Shown here in pieces: positions 20,534 to 28,950 of a DNA stretch of 64,000 nucleotides. The stretch is from contig CAIYJU010000210.1 in NCBI GenBank assembly GCA_903926565.1, positions 1 through 64,000 on the forward strand, in the 5' to 3' direction. The notes below the pieces were generated by a model, which saw nothing but the letters and a program-made list of their open reading frames with translations, did no database searches and was not told where the DNA came from. Both the position numbers and the translations under genes were made by a program. This stretch comes from an uncultured Bacteroidales bacterium (lineage in GTDB: Bacteria; Bacteroidota; Bacteroidia; Bacteroidales; FEN-979). Position 1 is the stretch's first letter; every line of letters begins with the position of its first letter.

Positions 20534-21184
20534 TTAGTGTTTTTTTCCATAAGCCAGGTCGCCGGCATCTCCCAATCCCGGGACGATGTATGACTGGGCG
20601 GTCAGTTCATCATCCACCGCACCGACCCAGATTGTCATTTCCTGTTTTGAAATATTCTTCCTGACGTATTCGATCCCTTCCACATTCGCAATGGCCGCTA
20701 CGATATGCGTATGCAGCGGTTTACCATGTGAAATAAGTTCCTTATAAGCCAAAACCATCGATGACCCTGATGCAAGCATGGTATCACAGAGGATAACCAC
20801 CTTGTTTTCTATTTCCGTAACTGAAGCATATTCTATGCTTATTGAGAAGGAACCATCCTTGTGATGGCGACGAAACGCCGAGATGAATGCATTCTCAGAC
20901 TTGTCAAAAAAGTTCAGAAATCCGGTATGAAAGGGAAGGCCGGCGCGTAAAATAGTCGCCAGTACAGGATACTCTATCAACATCGGTACACTGGCAATGC
21001 CAAGTGGTGTAATTACTTCCCTGGTTTCATACACCAATTTTTTGCTTATTTCATACGCAAAAATCCCTCCCAACCGTTCGAGGTTGCTGCGAAACCTTAA
21101 ACTGTCCTTCTGAATTTCGGCATCGCGTAACTCAGAAATGAATTGATTCAGGATGGAATTACCCGATGATAGTATATTAATCAT
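20534..21184 (-). CDS. upp: uracil phosphoribosyltransferase
   Basis: 216 residues. Converts uracil and PRPP to UMP in pyrimidine salvage. Conserved features are TYPE-I PRTase folds with ATILRAGLPFHTG (about 75-88), the PRPP loop VVILCDTMLASGSSM (about 128-142), where D and T match the usual DPMLATGGS pattern, and the C-terminal uracil-binding segment VPGLGDAGDLAYG, the family hallmark. First gene of a minus-strand unit with the permease and helicase. A promoter element lies just upstream. Confidence 0.93.
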   Translation of the reverse strand: MINILSSGNSILNQFISELRDAEIQKDSLRFRSNLERLGGIFAYEISKKLVYETREVITPLGIASVPMLIEYPVLATILRAGLPFHTGFLNFFDKSENAFISAFRRHHKDGSFSISIEYASVTEIENKVVILCDTMLASGSSMVLAYKELISHGKPLHTHIVAAIANVEGIEYVRKNISKQEMTIWVGAVDDELTAQSYIVPGLGDAGDLAYGKKH

Positions 21185-21212
21185 GATTTTTTATTTTTAT
21201 GTTACACTATCA

Positions 21213-21220
21213 CAAAAATA
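21213..21220 (-). promoter_or_regulatory. -7 element of upp
   Basis: On the minus strand TATTTTTG matches TAnnTTTG, ending 28 bp before the upp ATG. It sits in the short gap after the FemAB-like gene, implying that upp has its own promoter. Confidence 0.5.
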
Positions 21221-21231
21221 GCACTTTTTAG

Positions 21232-22167
21232 CTACCTCCGCAGTTTATGCATAAAATAAACTGCTTTCTGCTCCACCTTTGAAAGCCTGCTGAAACGGAT
21301 TGCGGGATAAGGGACCTCTGTTGCGCCAAAACTCTTGTAGAATCGGCCAAGGTTCGGGTCGTTCCCGCCTTCAAAATCAAGCACCATGCTGCCTCCTGCA
21401 TTTTCGGCCAGAAATCTGTCGACCAGGAAAAACATCGCACCGTTTTCACGTGCTCCGCGCGAAGATGCTGCAAAAAGGAAGTAAACGCGGTTCTGATCCA
21501 CAAGAAAAAAGGCGCCGGCAGCGAGAATCCCCTCCTTTGTTTCGGATCCAAGCATGTAACCCATTTTACGTTCAAGGCAACAGGTGATTAATTGGTTTAA
21601 GGTTTTATAATGTTTTGCCTCAAGCTTTCCTTCACTATTACCAAAGTTCTCCCGGAACAAATCAATGAGTTGCTCCACGCCAACATTATTGGTAATGACC
21701 AGCCCGGCATCATTGGCCTTGCGTATGTTCCTCCTGGTATTCTGGGCGTAATGTCCAGTAAGTTCAGAGAAGGAAGGGCTTAAATCCAATTCATGGTTAA
21801 CACGCCATGTTATCACCCCGTCACCCTTGCCAGGCATGTTCCCGGAGTTCAGATGAATCTCTGTGAACCTGAACTTTTGAGGAACGGCCTTCATAAATTC
21901 ATCAACCTGAAGTTCCGTTATCACACCAGGTGAAAAAACACCGAGTTGCTGAGAAAAATAGGGCTGCGCCAGGTAGCTGACGGTCAGTTTCCGTTTGCGG
22001 GTGAGTGGAAAAACACGCTCATAATCTCCATCGACCAGTGCATCCCAGCCCGGACTGACCAGGTTAAGATACCATGAGCAGGCGTAAACCCTTCTGTTCA
22101 GTGAATGACTGATACAGTTATCCCATTTAACCAGGTCGATCTGAGTATGTTCAAGGTATTTTATCAT
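21232..22167 (-). CDS. FemAB/GNAT-fold acyltransferase-like protein
   Basis: 311 residues from the ATG at 22167. A start at 22221 would overlap the preceding gene by 46 nt, and the family typically begins MI-YL-H-EID--KWD-CI, as here. The fold is a pair of GNAT domains, with the FemAB-like segment LTGHYAQNTRRNIRKANDAG (about 135-154) and a C-terminal part containing AAGAFFLVDQNRVYFLFAASSRGARENGAMFFL and VLDFEGGNDPNLGRFYKSFGA. FemAB-like enzymes transfer aminoacyl groups, often to cell-envelope glycans. The substrate here is unknown. It is coupled to a polysaccharide deacetylase gene, which supports a cell-envelope polysaccharide role. Confidence 0.75.
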   Translation of the reverse strand: MIKYLEHTQIDLVKWDNCISHSLNRRVYACSWYLNLVSPGWDALVDGDYERVFPLTRKRKLTVSYLAQPYFSQQLGVFSPGVITELQVDEFMKAVPQKFRFTEIHLNSGNMPGKGDGVITWRVNHELDLSPSFSELTGHYAQNTRRNIRKANDAGLVITNNVGVEQLIDLFRENFGNSEGKLEAKHYKTLNQLITCCLERKMGYMLGSETKEGILAAGAFFLVDQNRVYFLFAASSRGARENGAMFFLVDRFLAENAGGSMVLDFEGGNDPNLGRFYKSFGATEVPYPAIRFSRLSKVEQKAVYFMHKLRR

Positions 22168-22175
22168 TTTCAGAA

Positions 22176-23483
22176 TCAGGTGGAAGCCTGTTTTACCATT
22201 TCCGCATACACTGATCTCCAACCTTCCCAGCGGCCGGTGTCTCCAAGGCTTTCATTGTGCCAGAGGCTCACGAATTCGCCATTCACGGATTTGATTGTTT
22301 TGATCATGTCAGCAATTTTCTCCCGGCTTTCAACTGTGCTAAGACGCAGGTAATCCTTCATCGTTACATCCATCAGCGAAACAGGATGGATAATAAGGCT
22401 GGAAACTTCATCCCTTCCTATGTCAAAAAAGGAGAATGGCATTGCGATGCCAGCCCTGAATCCGGGATGAGATGCATATCCCATGGAGTAGTCATCCTTA
22501 ATTCCAAATTGCATAAGTGTCCGATACGTTTTAGGCATGGACAATTTAAGAAAATGCTGCCTGCTGATGCTCACATCACGGTTCAGTGCCGCAGACAACC
22601 CTTCGTACTCATCCTCAAATTTTACCAGGTGCCTGCCTGAGGACAACGATGGGTGAATACCTACGCTCCCGTGCTTATCCAGGTCCTGCAACAGCCTGGT
22701 GAATTTTCGGGATGTGACCGTAACATTATTGTCATTCATTCCATAATCAGCAAAAAGAACAAAGTATAACGGAAAGTTTGCATAAGATTCATGGGCACTT
22801 TCGATAAAATCATAATTATCGTAAGGATCGGGGGCCAGGCCTGCCAGGACTTTCAATCTTGCTGTAATTTCCGGGAGCTTTAAACGCATGACAGACCGTC
22901 CGATGCCGCCCAGGGTCCGGGTGAATGAACGTCCATGATAACACCAAGCATGGTCAATATCAATGGTCGGGACATAGCGGTATTCCGGACGACGGACCTT
23001 CAATCCCGGATAGTGGCTGATCAGCAGGTTTTCCAGCATCCCGGTCCAGAGATGGACGATGGGAATCCCGAGGAACCTGCCCTTCCAGGCGATGCTTTCA
23101 GTGGCAGGGTATCGCCCGTAATTATCCTTCTTATGCGAATGATACTCTTCAAAACGGCTGACCATATAAAATGCAGCAGCAAAGGGATCAAATGGCAACG
23201 CAGACAAGGGATGAGTCATTCCGAACAGGACCGGCACCCCGTTGAAACCGGTACATTCCACATCATGGTGGATGAACGTTGTCTGGAAGAGGAGATCAGA
23301 TGCCTGAATATAAAGACCATCACCCAAAGGTTGTGGGGAATATACTATTTTCGGGCCGGAATAGCTGATGAATTCTTCCCTTGAGGCCGTTAATCTTACG
23401 TCGATTCCAAGCATCCCTGTAACCATGAGATTGGATATGTACGTGAGGCGGTTTGAAATCAATGAAGTAAGAATAAGCAGCAT
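22176..23483 (-). CDS. polysaccharide deacetylase family protein
   Basis: 435 residues. The N-terminal domain (about 1-130) is the DUF7033-type extension common to Bacteroidetes proteins of this family. The catalytic NodB-like part follows, with the TIDIDHAWCYHGRS motif (about 172-185; Asp-Asp of the metal site), GIHPSLSSGRH (His motif, about 276-286), and DYSMGYASHPGFRAGIAMPFSFFDI near the end. Such enzymes remove N-acetyl groups from envelope glycans. There is no signal peptide, so the substrate may be a cytoplasmic lipid-linked precursor. The start is close to the downstream FemAB-like gene, eight bases away. Confidence 0.8.
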   Translation of the reverse strand: MLLILTSLISNRLTYISNLMVTGMLGIDVRLTASREEFISYSGPKIVYSPQPLGDGLYIQASDLLFQTTFIHHDVECTGFNGVPVLFGMTHPLSALPFDPFAAAFYMVSRFEEYHSHKKDNYGRYPATESIAWKGRFLGIPIVHLWTGMLENLLISHYPGLKVRRPEYRYVPTIDIDHAWCYHGRSFTRTLGGIGRSVMRLKLPEITARLKVLAGLAPDPYDNYDFIESAHESYANFPLYFVLFADYGMNDNNVTVTSRKFTRLLQDLDKHGSVGIHPSLSSGRHLVKFEDEYEGLSAALNRDVSISRQHFLKLSMPKTYRTLMQFGIKDDYSMGYASHPGFRAGIAMPFSFFDIGRDEVSSLIIHPVSLMDVTMKDYLRLSTVESREKIADMIKTIKSVNGEFVSLWHNESLGDTGRWEGWRSVYAEMVKQAST

Positions 23484-23534
23484 AACAGCGCATGGTTTGT
23501 TGCAGCCAAATTACGCAAAAAACAAAAACTTTCG

Positions 23535-23542
23535 TACTTTTG
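23535..23542 (+). promoter_or_regulatory. -7 element of dnaX
   Basis: TACTTTTG matches TAnnTTTG, 32 bp before the dnaX ATG at 23575. The -33 region is not convincing. Confidence 0.45.
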
Positions 23543-23574
23543 ACTAATAATTAAGAATAGAAGGAAACACGTTC

Positions 23575-25353
23575 ATGGAGAACTTTATTGTATCGGCAAG
23601 GAAATACCGTCCGCAGACTTTTGACACGGTGGTTGGGCAAAAGTCCATCACCAACACATTGAAAAATGCCATTAAAAACAACCAGCTTGCCCAGGCATTT
23701 CTCTTTTGCGGGCCAAGGGGTGTTGGTAAAACAACCTGTGCCAGGATACTTGCCAAGACGATCAACTGCGGACACCTGGCCCCCGCCCTGGAAGCCTGTG
23801 ATGAATGTGACTCGTGTGTTTCGTTCAATGAAAACGCATCCTTCAATATTTACGAGCTTGACGGAGCCTCAAACAACTCGGTAGACGACATCCGCACCCT
23901 GGTTGACCAGGTACGCATTCCGCCCCAGATGGGCAGGTACAAGGTCTATATCATCGATGAAGTCCACATGCTTTCGGCTTCTGCATTCAATGCCTTTCTG
24001 AAAACGCTGGAGGAACCGCCTGCCTATGCAAAATTCATCCTGGCAACCACAGAGAAGCATAAAATCCTTCCAACCATTCTTTCAAGGTGCCAGATATTTG
24101 ATTTCAAGCGTATTACCGTAGAAGATATTGCGGGGCATCTGCATCATGTGGCAGACAAGGAACACATCAGCGCCGATGATAACGCCCTGCACATCATTGC
24201 GCAAAAGGCTGACGGTGCCATGCGGGATGCACTCTCGATCTTTGATCAGCTTGTCAGTTTTGCCGGGGATAAATTAACATACGACACCGTTCTGGAAAAC
24301 CTGAATGTGCTTGACTATGAATACTTTTTCAAGATCACAGACCAGATTCTGCTGGGAGATATTTCAGGCACCCTGTTGACCATCAACGACATCATTGACA
24401 AAGGGTTTGAAGGCCAGCATTTTCTGACCGGCTTCGGGGAACACCTCCGTAATATCCTGGTTTGCAAAGATGCTGCAACAGCCCGGTTACTTGAAACCGC
24501 TCCGTCCATAAGGAACCATTACGTGGAGCAATCAGGCCGATGTACGGTCAGCCTCCTTTTATCATTGCTTGACAACAACAACCGTTGTGATCTGAACTAC
24601 AAAACCAGCAACAACAAGCGTTTACATCTTGAAATTTCGCTAATGCAGATGTGTGCCCTGACGACATTCAACACATCTTCACCGCCCGCTTCGCCAGTAC
24701 CGATAGCTGGTCCCGGCAAACTTCCTGTCAGGGAAACAACGCCACAAGCCCCGGTTGCTGCAGGTGTTCCGGCTCCGGCGGTGATCCAGCCGCCACCTGC
24801 AGAGGCAAAGGCCCCTGTTCAACAAGAACCGCCAGAGCCACCGGCGGCAAAGAAGCCGCAGGAAACTGTTAAAATGAGAGATATTAAAAATGATTTTACC
24901 AGTATTACATCCATAAAAAAACCAGTACCAAAAGATGGCATTGAAGAGTTAACCGCTGAGGGTGAAGTGGCAAGGAGTGAAATTGCGACTCCATTTACAC
25001 AAACAGAATTAATCATCCATTGGGATGATTATGCTGAAAAACTGAAACATGATTCACCGCACCTCTATTCGACTTTAAAGAATTCGCGGCCGGTGTTAAC
25101 CGAGGGATGGGTTATTAACTTCACCCTTGAAAACAAAGTCCTCGACGATGAGCTCTCGCTCAGAAAAACCGAAATGATGGAGTTTTTACGCAACAATCTG
25201 AACAACTTCAGAATCCAGCTTCAGACGACCATTGCAGAAATCCATAAAACCCTGAAACCCTATACAGACAAGGAAAAATTTGACCTGATGGCAGGAAAGA
25301 ATCCGATGCTGCGGACCCTCAGGGAGGAGCTGGATTTGGAAATTGAATACTAA
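23575..25353 (+). CDS. dnaX: DNA polymerase III subunit gamma/tau
   Basis: 592 residues. Clamp-loader ATPase of the replicative polymerase. Walker A GPRGVGKTT (46-54), zinc-binding cysteines (C64, then CDECDSC at about 75-81), DEXX box YIIDEVHML, sensor 1 TTEKHKILPTILSRCQIF with the arginine finger SRC, and the lid domain. A proline/alanine-rich linker (about 375-440) leads to a C-terminal tau-like domain (about 470-592). No slippery heptamer for programmed frameshifting was seen, so a separate short gamma form is not evident. Convergent or divergent neighbours are unrelated. Confidence 0.95.
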   Translation: MENFIVSARKYRPQTFDTVVGQKSITNTLKNAIKNNQLAQAFLFCGPRGVGKTTCARILAKTINCGHLAPALEACDECDSCVSFNENASFNIYELDGASNNSVDDIRTLVDQVRIPPQMGRYKVYIIDEVHMLSASAFNAFLKTLEEPPAYAKFILATTEKHKILPTILSRCQIFDFKRITVEDIAGHLHHVADKEHISADDNALHIIAQKADGAMRDALSIFDQLVSFAGDKLTYDTVLENLNVLDYEYFFKITDQILLGDISGTLLTINDIIDKGFEGQHFLTGFGEHLRNILVCKDAATARLLETAPSIRNHYVEQSGRCTVSLLLSLLDNNNRCDLNYKTSNNKRLHLEISLMQMCALTTFNTSSPPASPVPIAGPGKLPVRETTPQAPVAAGVPAPAVIQPPPAEAKAPVQQEPPEPPAAKKPQETVKMRDIKNDFTSITSIKKPVPKDGIEELTAEGEVARSEIATPFTQTELIIHWDDYAEKLKHDSPHLYSTLKNSRPVLTEGWVINFTLENKVLDDELSLRKTEMMEFLRNNLNNFRIQLQTTIAEIHKTLKPYTDKEKFDLMAGKNPMLRTLREELDLEIEY

Positions 25354-25358
25354 CTGTG

Positions 25359-25399
25359 GTGACGTGTAACTTGTGTCACGTGACCCGTGACCCGTCAGC
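25359..25399. repeat. short degenerate tandem/inverted repeat after dnaX
   Basis: GTGAC at 25359-25363 is inverted against GTCAC at 25375-25379. Two exact heptamers CGTGACC follow at 25379-25385 and 25386-25392, then a variant CGTCAGC. Intergenic, six bases after the dnaX stop codon. Confidence 0.5.
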
Positions 25400-25471
25400 G
25401 GTAAGGTGCAGCATATATACACCCTAAACAGGAGTTAACCTGGATCTTCTGACACTTAAAACAGGACCAGC

Positions 25472-26404
25472 ATGATATTTTGCATCGGGGAAACTGTTCT
25501 TGACATTATTTTCCAGGGAGACCAGCCACTGGCAGCGATACCGGGCGGCTCCATGCTGAACACGGCTGTTTCACTTGGCCGGGCAGGGATACCTGTAAAT
25601 TTCATCAGTGATTTCGGGAACGATCATGCGGGAGATATCATTCAGAATTTCTTGCTGCAAAATGGTGTATCAACAGAATATATCTCCCGGTACAGCAACG
25701 GAAAAACTGCCGTGGCTCTTGCATTTCTGGATTCTCAAAAGAATGCCGCATACTCATTTTACAAAATTTTCCCTGAGGAACGGCTTACGGAAGTCCTCCC
25801 TTCAGCAGAATCAGGGGATATTGTGCTTTTTGGATCCTTTTATGCACTTACCGGTCCTGTTCGCTCAAAACTCATTGATTTTGTTGCCGGTGCAAAATCC
25901 AACGGGGCATTCATCATCTATGATCCTAACTTCCGGTCTGCGCATCTCAGCGAATTGGATACACTGAAGCCATGGATCCTGGAAAACATCCGCATGGCCG
26001 ACCTTGTCAGGGGGTCGGATGAGGACTTCAGGAATATCTTTGGCGTAACCGACTCACACCAGGCTTTTCAGTGTGTTAAAAATGCCGGCTGTCCCTTACT
26101 GATATATACGAAAAACAGTGAAGGGGTTGAGGTGGTTTCCGATGATTATACGCAAAACAGTGTTGTTCCGTCAATTCCTGTTATAAGTACCATCGGGGCG
26201 GGTGATGCATTCAATGCCGGGATCATCTGCGGGCTGACCACCCTGACGGGGTTTAGCACCCTGACGGGGTCAAGCACCCTGACGGGGTCGGACTTGGATC
26301 AACTTGTCGAATACGGGATCCTGTTTTCATCAAATGTCTGCCAAAGCATGGACAACTATATTTCCCATGACTTTGCAGCTACCCACCTAAATAAATCACC
26401 ATAA
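25472..26404 (+). CDS. PfkB-family carbohydrate kinase
   Basis: 310 residues. ATP-dependent sugar kinase of the ribokinase fold, closest in look to fructokinases. N-terminal GETVLDIIF, the substrate-site PGGSMLNTAVSLGRAG (about 28-43), and the C-terminal PfkB signature STIGAGDAFNAGI (about 235-247) with catalytic Asp in GAGDAF. Odd feature: directly after the GAGDAF helix, residues 257-272 consist of a tandem TLTGFS-TLTGSS-TLTGS insertion created by the DNA repeat at 26240-26288. It falls in the loop before the last helix, so the fold should tolerate it. The substrate cannot be assigned. It stands alone between dnaX and the CoA-binding gene. Confidence 0.88.
   Translation: MIFCIGETVLDIIFQGDQPLAAIPGGSMLNTAVSLGRAGIPVNFISDFGNDHAGDIIQNFLLQNGVSTEYISRYSNGKTAVALAFLDSQKNAAYSFYKIFPEERLTEVLPSAESGDIVLFGSFYALTGPVRSKLIDFVAGAKSNGAFIIYDPNFRSAHLSELDTLKPWILENIRMADLVRGSDEDFRNIFGVTDSHQAFQCVKNAGCPLLIYTKNSEGVEVVSDDYTQNSVVPSIPVISTIGAGDAFNAGIICGLTTLTGFSTLTGSSTLTGSDLDQLVEYGILFSSNVCQSMDNYISHDFAATHLNKSP
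26240..26288 (+). repeat. 18-bp tandem repeat (13-bp core ACCCTGACGGGGT, 3 copies) inside the PfkB gene
   Basis: Exact 13-bp cores at 26240-26252, 26258-26270 and 26276-26288 are separated by 5-bp spacers TTAGC and CAAGC. The core has ACCC and GGGT ends that can pair across TGACG. The same core and the same 18-bp period occur at 45928-45994. Confidence 0.95.
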
Positions 26405-26479
26405 TGCGGGGATTTTACACCCTTTGATCGGGTTTTCTTTTTAATTTTAGCCGTTTATTTCATGTATAAAAAATGACCG

Positions 26480-26935
26480 ATGAAAGCAACAAAAGCCGCT
26501 ATTGACTCATTTCTTGCGATCCGCAGGGTCGCAGTTGCAGGAGTTTCAAGGGATCCAAAGAAATTCGGGCATCTGGTTTTCAAGCAGCTGAAGGAGAAGG
26601 GGTTCGAAGTTTACCCGATCAACCCGGAGAGTGATCAGATTGGAGGGGTTCAATGCTTCCACAGTGTGAGTGCATTGCCACTCAACGTACACAGCCTGCT
26701 GATAATAACGCCAAAAAAACAGACAAAAAGCGTGGTGACAGAAGCTGTTGCGAAAGGGATCGACAATATCTGGATCCAGCAGATGTCGGACACCCCCGAA
26801 GCAATTGAACTGGCCATGTCACACCCCATCAACCTGGTCACCGGTGAGTGCATCCTGATGCACCTTGACCCGGTAACCGGCATTCACAAATTTCATCGCA
26901 CGGTTAAAAAGCTTTTCGGGCTCTATCCCCGATGA
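26480..26935 (+). CDS. CoA-binding (Rossmann) domain protein, YccU type
   Basis: 151 residues, one CoA_binding domain. N-terminal RRVAVAGVSRDPKKFGHLVF (about 14-33) is the nucleotide-binding loop, followed by GFEVYPINPESDQIGGVQCF and a C-terminal GIDNIWIQQMSD...NLVTGECILMHLDPVTG. These small proteins bind CoA or acyl-CoA and lack the catalytic domains of succinyl-CoA synthetase. Their role is not settled. No signal peptide, so cytoplasmic. It precedes tRNA-Val and has no operon partner. Confidence 0.9.
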   Translation: MKATKAAIDSFLAIRRVAVAGVSRDPKKFGHLVFKQLKEKGFEVYPINPESDQIGGVQCFHSVSALPLNVHSLLIITPKKQTKSVVTEAVAKGIDNIWIQQMSDTPEAIELAMSHPINLVTGECILMHLDPVTGIHKFHRTVKKLFGLYPR

Positions 26936-27004
26936 AACTTTGCGCTGATTCACATTTATTTGAGCCGAAATTTAAAACAAATCAAAGAATCCTTGCCTGG
27001 ACGC

Positions 27005-27034
27005 TTGGATGTATAAAAAAAGTTATTACATTTG
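27005..27034 (+). promoter_or_regulatory. promoter of tRNA-Val
   Basis: TACATTTG at 27027-27034 matches TAnnTTTG, and TTG at 27005-27007 lies at the -33 position with 19 bp between. The tRNA begins 14 bp downstream of the -7 element. Confidence 0.6.
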
Positions 27035-27047
27035 CACCCTCAATTGA

Positions 27048-27122
27048 GGGAGCATAGCTCAGCCGGTTCAGAGCATCTGCCTTACAAGCAGAGGGTCACA
27101 GGTTCGAATCCTGTTGCTCCCA
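27048..27122 (+). tRNA. tRNA-Val (anticodon TAC)
   Basis: 75 nt. Acceptor GGGAGCA pairs with TGCTCCC. The D arm is GCTC...GAGC, and the anticodon stem TCTGC/GCAGA holds loop CTTACAA (anticodon TAC, valine). The T arm is ACAGG-TTCGAAT-CCTGT, and the discriminator base is A. CCA is not encoded. An intrinsic terminator follows immediately. It marks the left edge of the accessory region. Confidence 0.97.
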
Positions 27123-27127
27123 CAGGT

Positions 27128-27163
27128 AAAAAAAGGTTTCAGAAATTCTGAAACCTTTTTTTT
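27128..27163 (+). terminator. intrinsic terminator of tRNA-Val
   Basis: GGTTTCAG (27135-27142) pairs with CTGAAACC (27148-27155) around loop AAATT. The stem is flanked by an A-run and followed by eight T (27156-27163). The A-run makes it potentially bidirectional. Confidence 0.9.
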
Positions 27164-27297
27164 GCCTATCCTATCCAGGCACTCATTTTCTACTGTGCCA
27201 TATCAGCTATCTATATCACACGATTTTTCCATGACTAACTTTTCGCACCCCTTTTGAGAAAATTATTGTACAAAGTCGCATTGATTCAAAAACCTTG

Positions 27298-27332
27298 TAT
27301 ATTTGCAATTCGCGATTCGCGTATCGCGAATT
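27298..27332 (+). promoter_or_regulatory. -7 element plus 26-bp palindromic operator of the toxin-antitoxin pair
   Basis: TATATTTG (27298-27305) is a -7 element. Directly over the expected start site lies a perfect palindrome: AATTCGCGAT (27307-27316), spacer TCGCGT, ATCGCGAATT (27323-27332). CGCG occurs three times in it. The placement suggests an autoregulatory repressor site; the first gene downstream has a helix-turn-helix-like N-terminus. Confidence 0.6.
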
Positions 27333-27344
27333 AAATACAACCTG

Positions 27345-27857
27345 ATGAAAAAGCACAATGGGATGAGACCCCAGGATGTGGTCATTCTACTGAAAATAGC
27401 CACTCTAAAGGATAAAGTGTGGAATGGAAAAAACCTTTACACTACATTGTTTATCAGCCCTTCAGAGGTTAGTGAATCCCTCAATCGTTCTATGATTGCA
27501 GGATTGCTTGATGCTGGCAAACGAAAACTTATGAGGCAGGCATTCCTTGAATTTCTGGAACATGGTCTTAAATATGTTTATCCGCAACAACCCGGAGCGC
27601 TTGTCAGAGGGATGCCAACAGCCCATTCAGCACCACCATTAAATAAAATTATTCAAAGCCAGGAGTTCTACGTATGGCCTGATCCGCTGGGAGAACAGCG
27701 GGGACAGGCTATTGAACCTCTTCATCCCGGGGTGGTGGAAGCAGCCAGACTGGATGCTGAATTATATGAACTATTATCATTGATTGATGCCCTGAGGATC
27801 GGAAGATCAAGAGAACAGGCAATCGCAATCCAGGAGTTATCAAATCGAATCGGTTAA
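27345..27857 (+). CDS. putative antitoxin/HTH partner of an AbiEii-type nucleotidyltransferase
   Basis: 170 residues from the ATG at 27345. An upstream in-frame start at 27303 would lie inside the promoter and operator. The N-terminus (GMRPQDVVILLKIATL, about 6-21, then LYTTLFISPSEVSESLNRSMIAGLLD, about 33-58) reads as a winged helix-turn-helix. The rest has the family segments YPQQPGALVRGMPTAHSAPP and FYVWPDPLGEQRGQAIEPLHPG. From memory of the family, such proteins precede nucleotidyltransferases of the AbiEii/type IV toxin group. The next gene, four bases away, is such a protein but deleted. This gene itself is intact, so it may persist as a free repressor or solitary antitoxin. Confidence 0.7.
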   Translation: MKKHNGMRPQDVVILLKIATLKDKVWNGKNLYTTLFISPSEVSESLNRSMIAGLLDAGKRKLMRQAFLEFLEHGLKYVYPQQPGALVRGMPTAHSAPPLNKIIQSQEFYVWPDPLGEQRGQAIEPLHPGVVEAARLDAELYELLSLIDALRIGRSREQAIAIQELSNRIG

Positions 27858-27861
27858 TACT

Positions 27862-28288
27862 ATGGACAGAAAAATTGATATAGAAAGCATCATCGAAGTA
27901 GCTGCTGCCCTTGGCGAACTCATGGTTCAAGGAAGGGTTTGAGCATATAGAGATAGTCACGCTGAAAAAAACTACTGCGATCCGAATATTGCCTGTCGCA
28001 TATTTTCTCTCCACTAAGTTTGAGGCATTCCACAGCAGGGGAAAGGATCCACGAACCAGTCATGATCTTGAAGACATCATATTTGTAATGGATAACCGGC
28101 TCAATATGGTAGAAGAAATTCTTACTTCACCTCAGCATGTTTTGCACCATCTCCAATTCGAATTCACAAAATTGTTAAGTCCGACAATGGAAGAAGCCGT
28201 TTATGGTCACATGAATCCATTGTCAAGGAAAGACAGGTTTCCGCTGCTAATGAACAAGTTACATGAAGTTATAAATCCTAAAAGATAG
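27862..28288 (+). pseudogene. AbiEii-like nucleotidyltransferase with deleted catalytic core
   Basis: The ATG at 27862 starts MDRKIDIESIIEVAAALGEL, the usual N-terminus of this family, which then hits a TGA at about 27940. A second frame, open from about 27911 to 28288, carries the family C-terminal half: NSWFKEGFEH, ILPVAYFLSTKFEAFHSRGK and DPRTSHDLEDIIFVMDNR. The part normally between them, holding the GG and DxD metal-binding nucleotidyltransferase motifs, is missing. The deletion, apparently around 27911-27925 and, from typical family length, about 65-90 codons long, also shifts the frame. It cannot be catalytically active. The neighbouring antitoxin-like gene is intact. Confidence 0.75.
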
Positions 28289-28908
28289 TGTTCAAACAGT
28301 AACGGCAAAGCTACTTACAACGACAGGGCTTCCTGCTGGTAGGGCGCTGTAGCTTGGAACTGTCAAGGGCGACCTTCTTTAGGGACTGCCGATTTCAGTG
28401 TATTCAGATTGGAAGTCAACCTGACCAACACCCGTTGACAACGATTAAACTGACCTTGCCCGTGTCGGCTTTCACCTTATTCTGCGACCAGCCATCTATA
28501 TTGAATATGGCTGTGTAGGCCATCACAACAAACAAAACTGCCGCCAATTGGTGCTTTTTCATAATATACCGGTCTTCATTTTTAAAGGACTACATTGCTT
28601 TATGGTGTTCAACAAAATGTTTACCTTTGAAAGTGCGTGTTTCATAAGATACAGGAGGTGATTTAACCGTAATACACTGTGTTTATTTTAACATTCATCG
28701 ACTGATAATTCCAGGAATATTTTAAAACCAATTACCTTACCTGAATCTTCACACAGATTACCCATGTTTCACACATACCTAATCTTAATTTGCCGATCAG
28801 ACGCCCGATATTACAGATTTGCGGTAAATTGATTTATTTGTCATAATTTTTCAACAGGAATAAGCATATTAATCTGAACAACAATAGATACACTCGAGAA
28901 CTCCCCTT
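28289..28908. other. 620-bp decayed intergenic region
   Basis: Apart from a short signal-peptide stub on the minus strand (28416-28562), no frame has coding character. An isolated TACCTTTG at 28622-28629 resembles a -7 element but has no gene behind it. The stretch looks like a graveyard of lost accessory genes. Confidence 0.5.
28416..28562 (-). pseudogene. signal-peptide stub of a lost secreted protein
   Basis: 48 codons from the ATG at 28562: MKKHQLAAVLFVVMAYTAIF, then NIDGWSQNKVKADTGK and a stop at 28416. The N-terminus is a convincing signal peptide with a likely cleavage after GWS, yet almost no mature protein remains, and the downstream frame is full of stops. It is probably the 5' remnant of a secreted protein. 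A genuine 20-residue secreted peptide is possible but less likely. Confidence 0.35.
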
Positions 28909-28950
28909 ATGTTTGATAAAAGAAAAAGGTTATTTAAAAGTCAATCGCAT

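Noticed and set aside
23544-23846. Minus-strand frame antisense to dnaX
   Set aside because: Shadow of the conserved dnaX N-terminus.
26240-26288. Repeat array considered as CRISPR
   Set aside because: Repeat core 13 bp with 5-bp spacers and period 18, inside a coding gene; no Cas genes in the window.
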